This document shows, in pieces, positions 18,428-25,647 of a DNA stretch of 59,531 nucleotides. The stretch is from assembly GCA_018242045.1 (NCBI GenBank), contig JAFECR010000027.1, positions 18,154-77,684 on the forward strand, written 5' to 3'. Source of the stretch: Pseudomonadota bacterium. Lineage in GTDB: Bacteria > Pseudomonadota > Gammaproteobacteria > Berkiellales > Berkiellaceae. The notes under the pieces were generated by a model. It saw only the letters and a list, made by a program, of their open reading frames with translations, was not told where the DNA came from and did no database searches. The position numbers and the translations under genes were made by a program. How positions within the stretch are numbered: position 1 is the stretch's first letter; each line of letters opens with the position of its first letter.

Positions 18428-20131
18428 ATGTCAAAACCCTTTATTCCTGTGGAAAAAGAAAAGCGCAACGTCAAACTTGAACAAGAAATTGCGCAAATCA
18501 GTAAAAATATTGAGCAAGAATTGATTAAAGCGATGGAGGATAAAGCTTTTTATGATACTTATAAAGAACGTATCAAAAAAGAAAATGAAATAAGGGAATT
18601 AGCGGCACTAGAAACTCAAAGGGAATTTATCAAAGCACAATATGACATTTTGATGAAACATACCATGGCGCTTGTCGATGAACAAACCAAATTTTTTGAT
18701 GATCTTAAAGAATCTGAAGAATTTCAGTCCATTGTATCGATGTCAGAACAATTTAACCAAGGTCAAAGAGAAGTCACTCTTTTTGATGGCTTATCCGAGG
18801 TTGCCAAATCGCATTTTGATAATCAAATCGCTACTAATGTTTCTTCGATTAAAAATGAAATTAAAGCAAATGTTGAAAATAAAATGGAAGTGATCAAGCA
18901 ACATGTAGGCCAAATGCAAAGAAAATTTGAGGAAGAAGTGCAAAATACTATCCTCGATAACGTTAAGAGCAAGATTGAAGATAAAACGAATGAAACTAAA
19001 GATAAAATACAACATATGGTGACACATCCTGCAGAAACTCTTGCAGAACACATAGTAGATTCAGCAAAGTCACTTGATAAAAAAGAAGAAAATGCAATTT
19101 CAAATGCTTATAAATTAGCCAATTTTTTAAACCAAGGAGAATTTGAAGTCTCTTTATCTCAAAAAGTTCAGATATTTTTTAACAATTTTAGTTCAAGCGC
19201 GAAAGACACTTTAAAGTTCGGCAAAGAAAATCCTAAAACTTGGGAAGCGTTTTGCCAAGATATGAGCAAAGCGTTTGATGAAGGAGATGATGATAAAATA
19301 TTTAATACGGTCGAAGCCTTTTTTAATAATGAAAAAGATAAAGTCAAACAAGTGATTGATGTTATGGATAAGGCTTTAGATAATGCCGTAGAGAAAGCAG
19401 AAAAAGATGAAAATTATATTTCAAAATTATTTTCCAATGCAGAAAAAGAACTCGAAAAAAACTCCTCTGCTTATTCAACCCTCAAGAATTTAGATAAAGA
19501 AGTTGATAAACTTCAATCGCGTGCAAATTTGGCCGGCACTATTATTGAAAATGTCCCATTACCAAATAATAATAAAGAATCAACGCCAAAAGCACCTGCA
19601 CCTAAAACCACACAAGAACCCACCCAGCAAGAAACTGCAAGCGTGTCAATATCATTAGATGATTTTAAAAATGCGATGAAGCAATTTGCTCAAACATCAT
19701 TTTGGGAAACAAGAGCTGCAAAAACAAAAGAAACAAAAACAAGTGCGCCAATAACAACGCAAACAACAACAAGAGAAGCATCCCCTTCATTCACAAGGGA
19801 GCCAGCCACCACAGGAGAAACACCAACGACAACACAAGCAAAAATAGCCACAGAAGAACCACGAGCAACAACAAGTTCAACGTCGAGATTGTCTGGGAAT
19901 GAATTGCCTTCAACACCACCACCGCCCCCGCCGCCACGTCGCAAAGCTGCGGTTAGTTTTGCTTATAGCGATCTAAAAGCGAATGAGGATAAGGATGAAC
20001 AATTTGTTGATATGGAAAATTTACCAAAAACACCACCTCCGCCGGCACCATTGCCACGCACTAAAGGTGATAAACCAAAAATTACACCCGAAGCCCCGGA
20101 AAAGTCAACTACAAGGCCTAAAAAACAATAA
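18428..20131 (+). CDS. Coiled-coil protein with proline-rich tail, candidate effector
   Basis: The product has 567 residues, no signal peptide and no membrane segment. Residues 1-370 are highly charged and helical, rich in heptad-like Lys/Glu patterns (for example KLEQEIAQISKNIEQELIKA), typical of coiled coils. Residues about 380-500 are Thr/Pro/Ala/Glu low complexity. A PPPPPPPRRK run near 500 and a second TPPPPAPLPR near 541 resemble the profilin-, SH3- or WW-binding stretches of formins and WASP-type actin regulators. The C-terminus is basic (TRPKKQ). Flanking genes are autotransporters and small unknowns. No enzyme motif is recognised. Its composition fits a translocated protein acting on the host cytoskeleton or scaffold, but this is inference only; a bacterial scaffold is also possible. 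Confidence 0.65.
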   Translation: MSKPFIPVEKEKRNVKLEQEIAQISKNIEQELIKAMEDKAFYDTYKERIKKENEIRELAALETQREFIKAQYDILMKHTMALVDEQTKFFDDLKESEEFQSIVSMSEQFNQGQREVTLFDGLSEVAKSHFDNQIATNVSSIKNEIKANVENKMEVIKQHVGQMQRKFEEEVQNTILDNVKSKIEDKTNETKDKIQHMVTHPAETLAEHIVDSAKSLDKKEENAISNAYKLANFLNQGEFEVSLSQKVQIFFNNFSSSAKDTLKFGKENPKTWEAFCQDMSKAFDEGDDDKIFNTVEAFFNNEKDKVKQVIDVMDKALDNAVEKAEKDENYISKLFSNAEKELEKNSSAYSTLKNLDKEVDKLQSRANLAGTIIENVPLPNNNKESTPKAPAPKTTQEPTQQETASVSISLDDFKNAMKQFAQTSFWETRAAKTKETKTSAPITTQTTTREASPSFTREPATTGETPTTTQAKIATEEPRATTSSTSRLSGNELPSTPPPPPPPRRKAAVSFAYSDLKANEDKDEQFVDMENLPKTPPPPAPLPRTKGDKPKITPEAPEKSTTRPKKQ

Positions 20132-20135
20132 ATAA

Positions 20136-20152
20136 GTTAGAATTTTTCTAAC
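20136..20152 (+). terminator. Short stem-loop after the coiled-coil gene
   Basis: GTTAGAA, a TTT loop and TTCTAAC form a perfect 7-bp hairpin four bases after the stop codon at 20131. It lacks a long T-run, so termination may be weak or factor-assisted. Confidence 0.4.
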
Positions 20153-20188
20153 TGAAACGATAAACGGCAAAGCATTTTCTTTACTATT

Positions 20189-20218
20189 TTGCTTTTATTC
20201 ATAATATTTAAATTATAA
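20189..20218 (+). promoter_or_regulatory. Possible sigma-70 promoter
   Basis: TTGCTT (20189-20194), 18 bases and TTATAA (20213-20218) precede the small secreted-protein gene. The region is very AT-rich, so a chance match is possible. Confidence 0.35.
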
Positions 20219-20248
20219 GAAGTATAACTTCTTGATTTGAGGAAGATG

Positions 20249-20629
20249 ATGCGTAGGCGAATACTTGGGTTGATGTGTGTTTGTGGTGTCGCTTTAAACA
20301 GTGGGCTTGTTCACAGCATTACTGGCAATCTGTCACAGGAAAGAATGCAAGTACCAACGCAAACCCTCTCTCATATTTTTGAGAACATGGAAGAAGTGCG
20401 CCAGGATACCCAGCAAGTAATGCCAAGCTGGGGCTTATACAAAGAAAAGTTACGCGATTATGGTTCGATACATTTTTCAGATTCTGTTCAAATCGGCGTT
20501 GATCGAATAAAAACAAATCCAACAAAATTAATTAAAGGTGAAATCGTTGACGTGAACGATCATATGGCACCCAAAACTGCAAAAAGTTCAGCGCGTGGTT
20601 TTGGCATTCAAATGAAAGTAAAACTCTAG
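20249..20629 (+). CDS. Small secreted protein of unknown function
   Basis: The product has about 126 residues. The ATG at 20249 is favoured because GAGG at 20239-20242 is six bases upstream; the ATG at 20246 and a TTG at 20237 are in frame. The N-terminus MRRRILGLMCVCGVAL is a positive plus hydrophobic signal peptide with likely cleavage after VHS. The mature part has no recognisable motif: a polar helical stretch (SHIFENMEEVRQDTQQV), then a region that could be beta-stranded (SVQIGVDRIK, KGEIVDVND), ending GFGIQMKVKL. It faces two small genes on the other strand. Function unknown; periplasmic or outer-membrane location likely. Confidence 0.55.
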   Translation: MRRRILGLMCVCGVALNSGLVHSITGNLSQERMQVPTQTLSHIFENMEEVRQDTQQVMPSWGLYKEKLRDYGSIHFSDSVQIGVDRIKTNPTKLIKGEIVDVNDHMAPKTAKSSARGFGIQMKVKL

Positions 20630-20635
20630 ATTAGT

Positions 20636-20830
20636 TTAAACTTTTGGCTTTTTTCTATCCATTTTTTGAATTTCAAGCACGCTTTGTGCCAAGGTTGGTT
20701 TTGAAGATGTTGAGGTCTCGTCGGGGTTTTCATTGGTAGGATTGCTGGGTGTATTGGCAGTTTGGCGGGCTTTTTCTTCAGCAGACGCTTTTTCTTTAAA
20801 TCTTTTAAACAATGTGTCAATAATACCCAT
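20636..20830 (-). CDS. Small hydrophilic protein of unknown function
   Basis: The product has 64 residues. It opens with a basic amphipathic helix (MGIIDTLFKRFKEKASAEEKA), followed by a disordered Asn/Pro/Thr/Ser stretch and a short helix (LAQSVLEIQKMDRKK). AGGA sits just before the ATG at 20830, which supports the start. The overlapping frame at 20626-20877 on the same strand reads as a lysine/leucine artefact and was not chosen. The last 65 codons converge on the secreted-protein gene. No family recognised. The N-terminal helix could bind a membrane surface. Confidence 0.45.
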   Translation of the reverse strand: MGIIDTLFKRFKEKASAEEKARQTANTPSNPTNENPDETSTSSKPTLAQSVLEIQKMDRKKPKV

Positions 20831-20937
20831 TGTTCCTGACCCACCACATTTCTACTTGCGACATTAACTATTTTCAAGTTATAATTCTAACACTTAAATA
20901 TAAAAAATGTCCACATTTTTCAAGAATAAATAAGCGA

Positions 20938-21174
20938 CTATGCTCCCAATAAGCCAGATATAAATTTTTGGCGTGATTCTTGTTCTTGTTTTTCTTTTTC
21001 TTTAAGGGCTTGGGTTTTCTCAATATTAGCTTTGAGTGCAGCTAAACGTTTTTGTGATAATAGATTTCTATCCTGAAGCGGGATTTGTGCCAGGTAATCA
21101 GTTGTTTCAAGTGATTTTGTTGGTTTTTGTTCAACTGTTAAGAAGGAACTGTACTGTTCTATTTTATCTTTCAT
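20938..21174 (-). CDS. Small coiled-coil protein of unknown function
   Basis: The product has 78 residues from the ATG at 21174 (a TTG at 21195 would add seven). The second half is a long charged helix rich in Lys/Gln/Glu (KRLAALKANIEKTQALKEKE) ending in a short hydrophobic tail (FISGLLGA). No signal peptide and no known domain. It lies 107 bases upstream of the neighbouring small gene on the same strand, perhaps in one transcript. Confidence 0.45.
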   Translation of the reverse strand: MKDKIEQYSSFLTVEQKPTKSLETTDYLAQIPLQDRNLLSQKRLAALKANIEKTQALKEKEKQEQESRQKFISGLLGA

Positions 21175-21259
21175 ATTTGTAATTATACTTATCAACTTAA
21201 ATCATAAGTACTATATGGGTACATTAGCTAAGTTTCAAGACTCTTGCGACAAAAGGTCA

Positions 21260-21425
21260 TATACTCTTTCCAGTTTTAATTTATGCGTTGTTGCCAACGC
21301 TTACTCACCCCAGTCATGCACTAATACCTGCACTCCTGGGGATTTCGCTCGCTTTGTCTTGCCTAAACTAAATTTGTCCCGTCCCATACTTGATACGAAA
21401 TTAAAACCGATTCAAGTATGGGGCA
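21260..21425 (-). repeat. MITE-like interspersed repeat, copy B
   Basis: Read on the minus strand this copy shares with copy C (43869-44020) the central block TATTAGTGCATGACTGGGG followed by TGAGTAAGCG, and the terminal GGAAAGAGTATA. The opposite end differs: instead of the terminal inverted repeat it holds a long hairpin (21383-21422), so the outer limit near 21425 is approximate. The short frame at 21215-21466 that runs through it is not a gene. Confidence 0.7.
21383..21422. terminator. Long-loop inverted repeat after lpoA
   Basis: CCCATACTTGA (21383-21393) and TCAAGTATGGG (21412-21422) are a perfect 11-bp inverted repeat around an 18-base loop. It lies 28 bases past the lpoA stop and within repeat copy B. 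It may end the lpoA transcript, though there is no T-run. Confidence 0.4.
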
Positions 21426-21449
21426 ATAGGCTTTGTTGTCGACGCAGGA

Positions 21450-22679
21450 TTAATTTATATTTGTAGGTACACCGTCGACCATTTTAGCCCATGTAAGCTG
21501 GCGATCGATTATATTGCTGTCTTTTAGCGACAGTTGTCCGGTAGCGCCTGTTATGTTTTTACCAGCTTGTAACTGATAATAGTGATTGGAAATTTGATAT
21601 GCATCAACGCCCATTGCAAACAAGCGATGATATTGATCGGATTGTTCTTCTTCCTGATTCATCAATTGTTGTAATTTTTTAGCTTGTTGGCTGTTGATTA
21701 ACCACGGCATATCGCAAAATACAATACCATTCATATCACGATCGCGCTTTGGATTTGGCTGACCACTGTAAACACTGCTTGTTGCGTAAACAGGAACATC
21801 TTCTGCATAGTAGAAATCTAACAAGGGTTTGATTTGACGTGCTTGATCAGGTGGTGCAGCTAACATGATTACATCAAGATCTTTACGGCGTTTTGGTTGA
21901 AATTCTACTTTTTCTGCTAGCAGCGCTTTAACTTGGCTGGCACGTTTTTGGCTCTCATCGATACCCAGTAAACGTCTGACTGCGTCAGATTGATCATAAG
22001 AGGCATTAAGATATACCGTTCGAATAATGCGTCCGCCTTGTTGTTGCCATTTTTGACCAAAGGCATTGGCAATGCGTTTACCCCAAGCATTATCAGGTAC
22101 AATCAAGCCAGCATTTTTAAATCCTTGTTGCCAAGCTTTAATTGCGATCTGTTCTGCCTCGGTTTCAGGAGCTAAGGTATATTGCACAAAGTCTTTGGAA
22201 GAAGCTTTCACATCGGGGTGGTGGTTTAACGCCAAAACAGGTACTTTATGAGAGGATCGTTGACTTAAAAGATGTACTTCTTCTTTAGATAAAGGTCCAA
22301 CAACAAAATCAGCCCCTTCATGAAGTGCTGATTCATAAAGATGTTGAATATCACCATCTTTAGCGGTGTCATAGATCTTGATATTTGGTTTAGTGCCATG
22401 CTGTTGATAATAATTGGCTAAAAACCCCTCACGTATTGCCTTTGCAGAGTCGGCATGTTTCCCAGTTAGCGGCAGCAACAATGCAATTTGCTTAGGCTGC
22501 TTAGAAAATTCGCTATAAGCTTGTTTTTGGGAATATTTGGCATTTTCTCCTTGAGATTGGACTTGATCGTTTGGAGATGATTGGGAATATATTGCCGCAG
22601 ACTTGCAACCGTTTAGCAAACTGAATGATAATAGGGCAGCTATCAAGTAGTGAATGCAATTAAATTTATATTTTTTCAT
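21450..22679 (-). CDS. lpoA: LpoA-like lipoprotein, activator of penicillin-binding protein 1A
   Basis: The product has 409 residues from the ATG at 22679. It begins with a lipoprotein signal ending SLLNGC, so it should be anchored in the outer membrane. The body matches the LppC family, a periplasmic-binding-protein-like fold (IALLLPLTGKHADSAKAIREG near 65, VVGPLSKEEVHLL, FDCD-like MPWLIN). In E. coli LpoA this domain activates PBP1A for peptidoglycan synthesis. E. coli LpoA is about 680 residues because it has an N-terminal helical TPR domain; that domain is absent here and only about 30 residues separate the lipobox from the LppC fold. The gene diverges from rsmI with only 22 bases between start codons, the conserved yraM/yraL arrangement. 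Confidence 0.8.
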   Translation of the reverse strand: MKKYKFNCIHYLIAALLSFSLLNGCKSAAIYSQSSPNDQVQSQGENAKYSQKQAYSEFSKQPKQIALLLPLTGKHADSAKAIREGFLANYYQQHGTKPNIKIYDTAKDGDIQHLYESALHEGADFVVGPLSKEEVHLLSQRSSHKVPVLALNHHPDVKASSKDFVQYTLAPETEAEQIAIKAWQQGFKNAGLIVPDNAWGKRIANAFGQKWQQQGGRIIRTVYLNASYDQSDAVRRLLGIDESQKRASQVKALLAEKVEFQPKRRKDLDVIMLAAPPDQARQIKPLLDFYYAEDVPVYATSSVYSGQPNPKRDRDMNGIVFCDMPWLINSQQAKKLQQLMNQEEEQSDQYHRLFAMGVDAYQISNHYYQLQAGKNITGATGQLSLKDSNIIDRQLTWAKMVDGVPTNIN

Positions 22680-22701
22680 TGATATTCCAAGAGGCCTCAC
22701 C

Positions 22702-23571
22702 ATGTCTCAACAAATGGGTAAACTTTACGTTGTTGCTACCCCAATTGGCAACCTTGAAGATATTAGTCCAAGAGCACGCGACATTTTGAGTCAGGTGGCT
22801 TGGATTGCAGCAGAGGATACTCGCCACAGTCAAGTTTTGCTACAACACTTGGGTATTTCCACCGCGTTGGTATCCTACCATGATTTTAATGAATCTAAAC
22901 GAGCAAGTACATTAATTGACAAACTTTCTCAAGGCCAAAGCGGTGCTTTAATTTCTGATGCAGGAACACCGTTAATTAGTGATCCTGGTTATACCTTAGT
23001 AGGGGCTGCGCATGATGCTGGGATTAAAGTTGTTCCCATTCCCGGCCCATGTTCTTTAATTAGCGCGCTTAGCGTGGCGGGTTTACCCACGGATAAATTT
23101 TTGTTTGAAGGGTTTTTACCTGCAAAACCGCAAGCAAGATATAAGCGGTTACAAGAATTAGCCCAATTTGCGCATACCATGATTTTTTTTGAAGCCCCGC
23201 ATCGTTTGGAAGCATTATTACGAGATTGTGAAAATATATTTTCTCCTCATCGTCAGGCCACTTTAGCAAGAGAAATCACGAAAAAATTTGAATCGATACA
23301 ACGAAATGATTTACAAGGTTTATTACAAGGCATCCAAACCAAAGAGGTCATTGTTAAGGGAGAATGTATTTTGCTGGTATCTGGCCATAAAGAAAATTCT
23401 GCGCAAATCAACAGCGCTCAAACTCAGAAGATGCTGCAAGTACTACTAGCAGAAATGCCACTTAGCACAGCTGTGAAAGTGGCTGTGAGTCTGACAGGAT
23501 TGCCAAAAAATGCACTTTATGAGATGGCAACCGCATTGCAAAACGTTTTAAAGCAACAAGATTGCTTGTAA
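22702..23571 (+). CDS. rsmI: 16S rRNA 2'-O-ribose C1402 methyltransferase
   Basis: The product has 289 residues from the ATG at 22702, preceded by GAGG; an upstream in-frame ATG at 22654 lies in the divergent lpoA gene. RsmI methylates the 2'-OH of C1402 in 16S rRNA with S-adenosylmethionine and belongs to the tetrapyrrole-methylase fold. Motifs seen are LYVVATPIGNLEDIS at the N-terminus, AAEDTRHSQVLL near 34, LISDAGTPLISDPGY near 82, the proline-rich IPGPCSLISALSVAGLPTD near 113, and FFEAPHRL near 157. All are standard and the length is normal. It is followed at once by rnpB. Confidence 0.93.
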   Translation: MSQQMGKLYVVATPIGNLEDISPRARDILSQVAWIAAEDTRHSQVLLQHLGISTALVSYHDFNESKRASTLIDKLSQGQSGALISDAGTPLISDPGYTLVGAAHDAGIKVVPIPGPCSLISALSVAGLPTDKFLFEGFLPAKPQARYKRLQELAQFAHTMIFFEAPHRLEALLRDCENIFSPHRQATLAREITKKFESIQRNDLQGLLQGIQTKEVIVKGECILLVSGHKENSAQINSAQTQKMLQVLLAEMPLSTAVKVAVSLTGLPKNALYEMATALQNVLKQQDCL

Positions 23572-23598
23572 ATTTTCGTGTTTCTAAGTTATGCTAGC

Positions 23599-23966
23599 GC
23601 CGAGAGTTGGCCAGGCAATCGCTATACCAATAGAGGAAAGTCCGGGCTCCATAGGGTAGAGTGCCAGGTAACGCCTGGGGGGCGCGAGCCTACGGAAAGT
23701 GCAACAGAAAATAAACCGCCAGCCATTTCGTTTTGGTTGGTAAGGGTGAAACGGTGTGGTAAGAGCACACCGCGTTGATGGTAACATCATACGGCACGGC
23801 AAACCCCACTCGGAGCAAGACCAAATAGGAACCCATATAAGCCTTAGGGTTTATCATATGTGACCCACATAGGGTTCGGGTAGGTTGCTTGAGGTATGTG
23901 GTGACGCATATCCTAGATGAATGGTTGTCCATGACAGAACCCGGCTTATCGGCTGACTCTCACTTT
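23599..23966 (+). ncRNA. rnpB: RNase P RNA, type A
   Basis: The catalytic RNA of RNase P, which matures tRNA 5' ends. Diagnostic conserved segments are present in order: AGAGGAAAGTCCGGGCTCC near 23632, the GGGTAAGGGTGAAA-like segment near 23740, AGAGCACACCGCG near 23763, GGCAAACCCC near 23801 followed by GGAGCAAGACCAAATAGG, and ACAGAACCCGGCTTATCGGC near 23934. Position between rsmI and the dcw cluster is also typical. Ends are estimated from pairing of the GCCGAGAG start with the terminal GGCTGACTCTC. Confidence 0.95.
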
Positions 23967-23994
23967 TATTAATTATTTAAATGACAAAATTTCA

Positions 23995-24024
23995 TTGACA
24001 AGCTTACCCGCATAAAACTATAGT
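23995..24024 (+). promoter_or_regulatory. Sigma-70 promoter at the head of the dcw cluster
   Basis: Perfect TTGACA (23995-24000), an 18-base spacer and TATAGT (24019-24024). Transcription would start near 24031, which excludes the GTG at 24023 as the rsmH start codon. Confidence 0.7.
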
Positions 24025-24046
24025 GGGGGCAACTGCTCCAATCAAA

Positions 24047-24979
24047 ATGGTTATGACAACAATATCTCACCTTCCCGTGATGCTTCATGAAGCGCTCGCC
24101 GGATTAAATATCCGTCCAGATGGCTTATATATCGACGCTACCTTTGGCCGTGGTGGGCATAGCGAAGCCATTTTAAATCGGCTAAATGCTCAAGGCAGAT
24201 TATTGTGTTTTGATAAAGATCCACAAGCCATCGCTCATGGACAAGCCTATTTTCAAGATAATCGCGTGATATTTTATCAAACATGTTTTAGCAAAATGAA
24301 AGAAACTCTGCGAGCTTTAGGGGTTGAAAAAAAAGTAGATGGCATTTTGCTTGATTTGGGAGTGTCTTCTCCACAATTAGAACAACCACAACGCGGGTTT
24401 AGCTTTATGCGAGATGGCCCGTTGGATATGAGAATGAACCCAAATCAAGGGATCTCGGCTGCACAATGGATAAATCAAGCAGAGGCAAAAACGATTGCCA
24501 AAGTGCTCAAGCACTATGGTGAGGAAGCCTTTGCCAAGAAAATAAGCCATGCCATTGTGGCAGCAAGGCTTAAAAACCCCATTCTCACCACCTTAGCATT
24601 GGCTAATTTGGTGGCGCAATGCGTTCCTTTTAAAAAAATGCATCAACATCCAGCTACTAAAACTTTTCAAGCGATTCGTATTTTTATAAACCAAGAATTA
24701 ACAGCAATTGAACAATTACTCCAAGATGTAACACACTTGCTAGCGCCAGGTGCAAGGTTGGCTATGATCAGTTTTCATTCATTAGAAGATAGAATGGTTA
24801 AACGGTATTTTCGGCAATATTCAACTGTCAAAGTGCCAAAAGGATTAGCCATTTTAGAAAAGGAATTAATCCCGGAATTTGAATGGGTTGTAAAACGCCA
24901 AAAACCTTCTTTGGAAGAGGTGAGTTACAATCATCGTGCAAGAAGTGCCACCTTGCGTGTTTTGCAAAAACGTGTTTAA
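24047..24979 (+). CDS. rsmH: 16S rRNA m4C1402 methyltransferase
   Basis: The product has 310 residues from ATG 24047 (ATG 24053 is equally possible; neither has a clear ribosome-binding site). RsmH (MraW) methylates N4 of C1402 in 16S rRNA, the same nucleotide modified by the nearby RsmI. Motifs are HLPVMLHEAL at the start, the SAM-binding DATFGRGGHS near 28, LLDLGVSSPQLEQPQRGFSF near 108, MRMNPNQG near 131, and SFHSLEDRMVKRYFRQ near 250. It opens the division and cell-wall cluster. The transcription regulator gene mraZ, which usually precedes rsmH, is missing: the rsmH promoter follows rnpB directly. Confidence 0.93.
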   Translation: MVMTTISHLPVMLHEALAGLNIRPDGLYIDATFGRGGHSEAILNRLNAQGRLLCFDKDPQAIAHGQAYFQDNRVIFYQTCFSKMKETLRALGVEKKVDGILLDLGVSSPQLEQPQRGFSFMRDGPLDMRMNPNQGISAAQWINQAEAKTIAKVLKHYGEEAFAKKISHAIVAARLKNPILTTLALANLVAQCVPFKKMHQHPATKTFQAIRIFINQELTAIEQLLQDVTHLLAPGARLAMISFHSLEDRMVKRYFRQYSTVKVPKGLAILEKELIPEFEWVVKRQKPSLEEVSYNHRARSATLRVLQKRV

Positions 24980-24990
24980 AAGGACAACTC

Positions 24991-25305
24991 ATGAAAAAAA
25001 ACACGAAAGCCAAGGAACAGGAACCCATAAATGCTAGTTTTTGGGGAATTGGAGTATTAAGCTTGATGGTGTTTGCTTCAGCGATTGCGGTTGTTTATTA
25101 CACACATCAAAGCCGCCAGCATTTTACGACCTTACAAAGCTTGCAACAAGAAATTGAATCGCTTCAAGTTGAATGGGGACAACTCTTGCTTGAACAAGGT
25201 ACCTGGTCTTCAGATGCCAGGGTAGAGCGCCTCGCAAGAGAGCGCCTACAAATGACGTTACCCGAATCAAGTACCGTGGTAGTGGTAGAAAACCAAAAAG
25301 ATTAA
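24991..25305 (+). CDS. ftsL: Cell division protein FtsL
   Basis: The product has 104 residues from the ATG at 24991, which has AAAGGA ten bases upstream and sits just after the rsmH stop. It shows the FtsL layout: a short cytoplasmic part (MKKNTKAKEQEP), one membrane helix at about 17-38 (FWGIGVLSLMVFASAIAVVY), then a periplasmic coiled coil (LQSLQQEIESLQVEWGQL) and the conserved end motif near RVERLARERLQM. FtsL joins FtsB and FtsQ and activates septal wall synthesis by FtsW-FtsI. Its stop codon overlaps the stop of the inverted gene fragment that follows, where ftsI should be. Confidence 0.88.
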   Translation: MKKNTKAKEQEPINASFWGIGVLSLMVFASAIAVVYYTHQSRQHFTTLQSLQQEIESLQVEWGQLLLEQGTWSSDARVERLARERLQMTLPESSTVVVVENQKD

Positions 25306-25478
25306 GTGTTACCACCATCTTGCGGTGTTTTGGCATTGTTAATAATTTCGCCGTAGGCACTAAAGAGTGCTTTTTCAATTTTCGTTAACACGATAGTGGT
25401 TGGTTGTTCGTTGACTTTTGCTTTTTTGTTTAAAGAAGTTTCTTGCGCATTGTTGTTATCATTTGGACCACGTTTCAT
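25302..25478 (-). pseudogene. N-terminal fragment of the MKRG/NLS family
   Basis: A 58-codon open frame from the ATG at 25478, with GGGGAAAGAG just before it. It aligns only with the first 50 or so residues of the two full paralogues upstream: MKRG, a polar linker, NKKAK, then a helix (KALFSAYGEIINNAK) matching LLQAYTELFRKAK and LLNQAYTDLV. The remaining 350 residues of the family are absent, so it is either a decayed copy or a short protein still bearing the signal-like N-terminus. Its stop overlaps that of ftsL by three bases. Confidence 0.6.
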
Positions 25479-25647
25479 AACTCTTTCCCCCAATAGCACT
25501 TATAATTAAGTCAAATAACATTGCATTGGAGCTTAAGAATAAAGTCATTTTGAAAATGCTTAAGCGTATTATCGAGCGGATAAGAAATAATAAATAAAGG
25601 CAATAACCGACAAAAGGAAAAGGTGTAAATTCTCGTTTTTCAAAGAT

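Noticed and set aside
20626..20877. Open frame on the minus strand overlapping the 64-residue small gene
   Set aside because: Its product is an improbable lysine/leucine/histidine-rich string; the other frame has a ribosome-binding site and sensible composition.
21215..21466. 83-codon open frame on the plus strand
   Set aside because: It runs through repeat copy B and its hairpin; product is Cys/Ser-rich without features.
24023..24047. GTG at 24023 as start of rsmH
   Set aside because: It overlaps the -10 box of the promoter at 23995-24024, so it would not be transcribed as a start codon; ATG 24047 or 24053 fits better.
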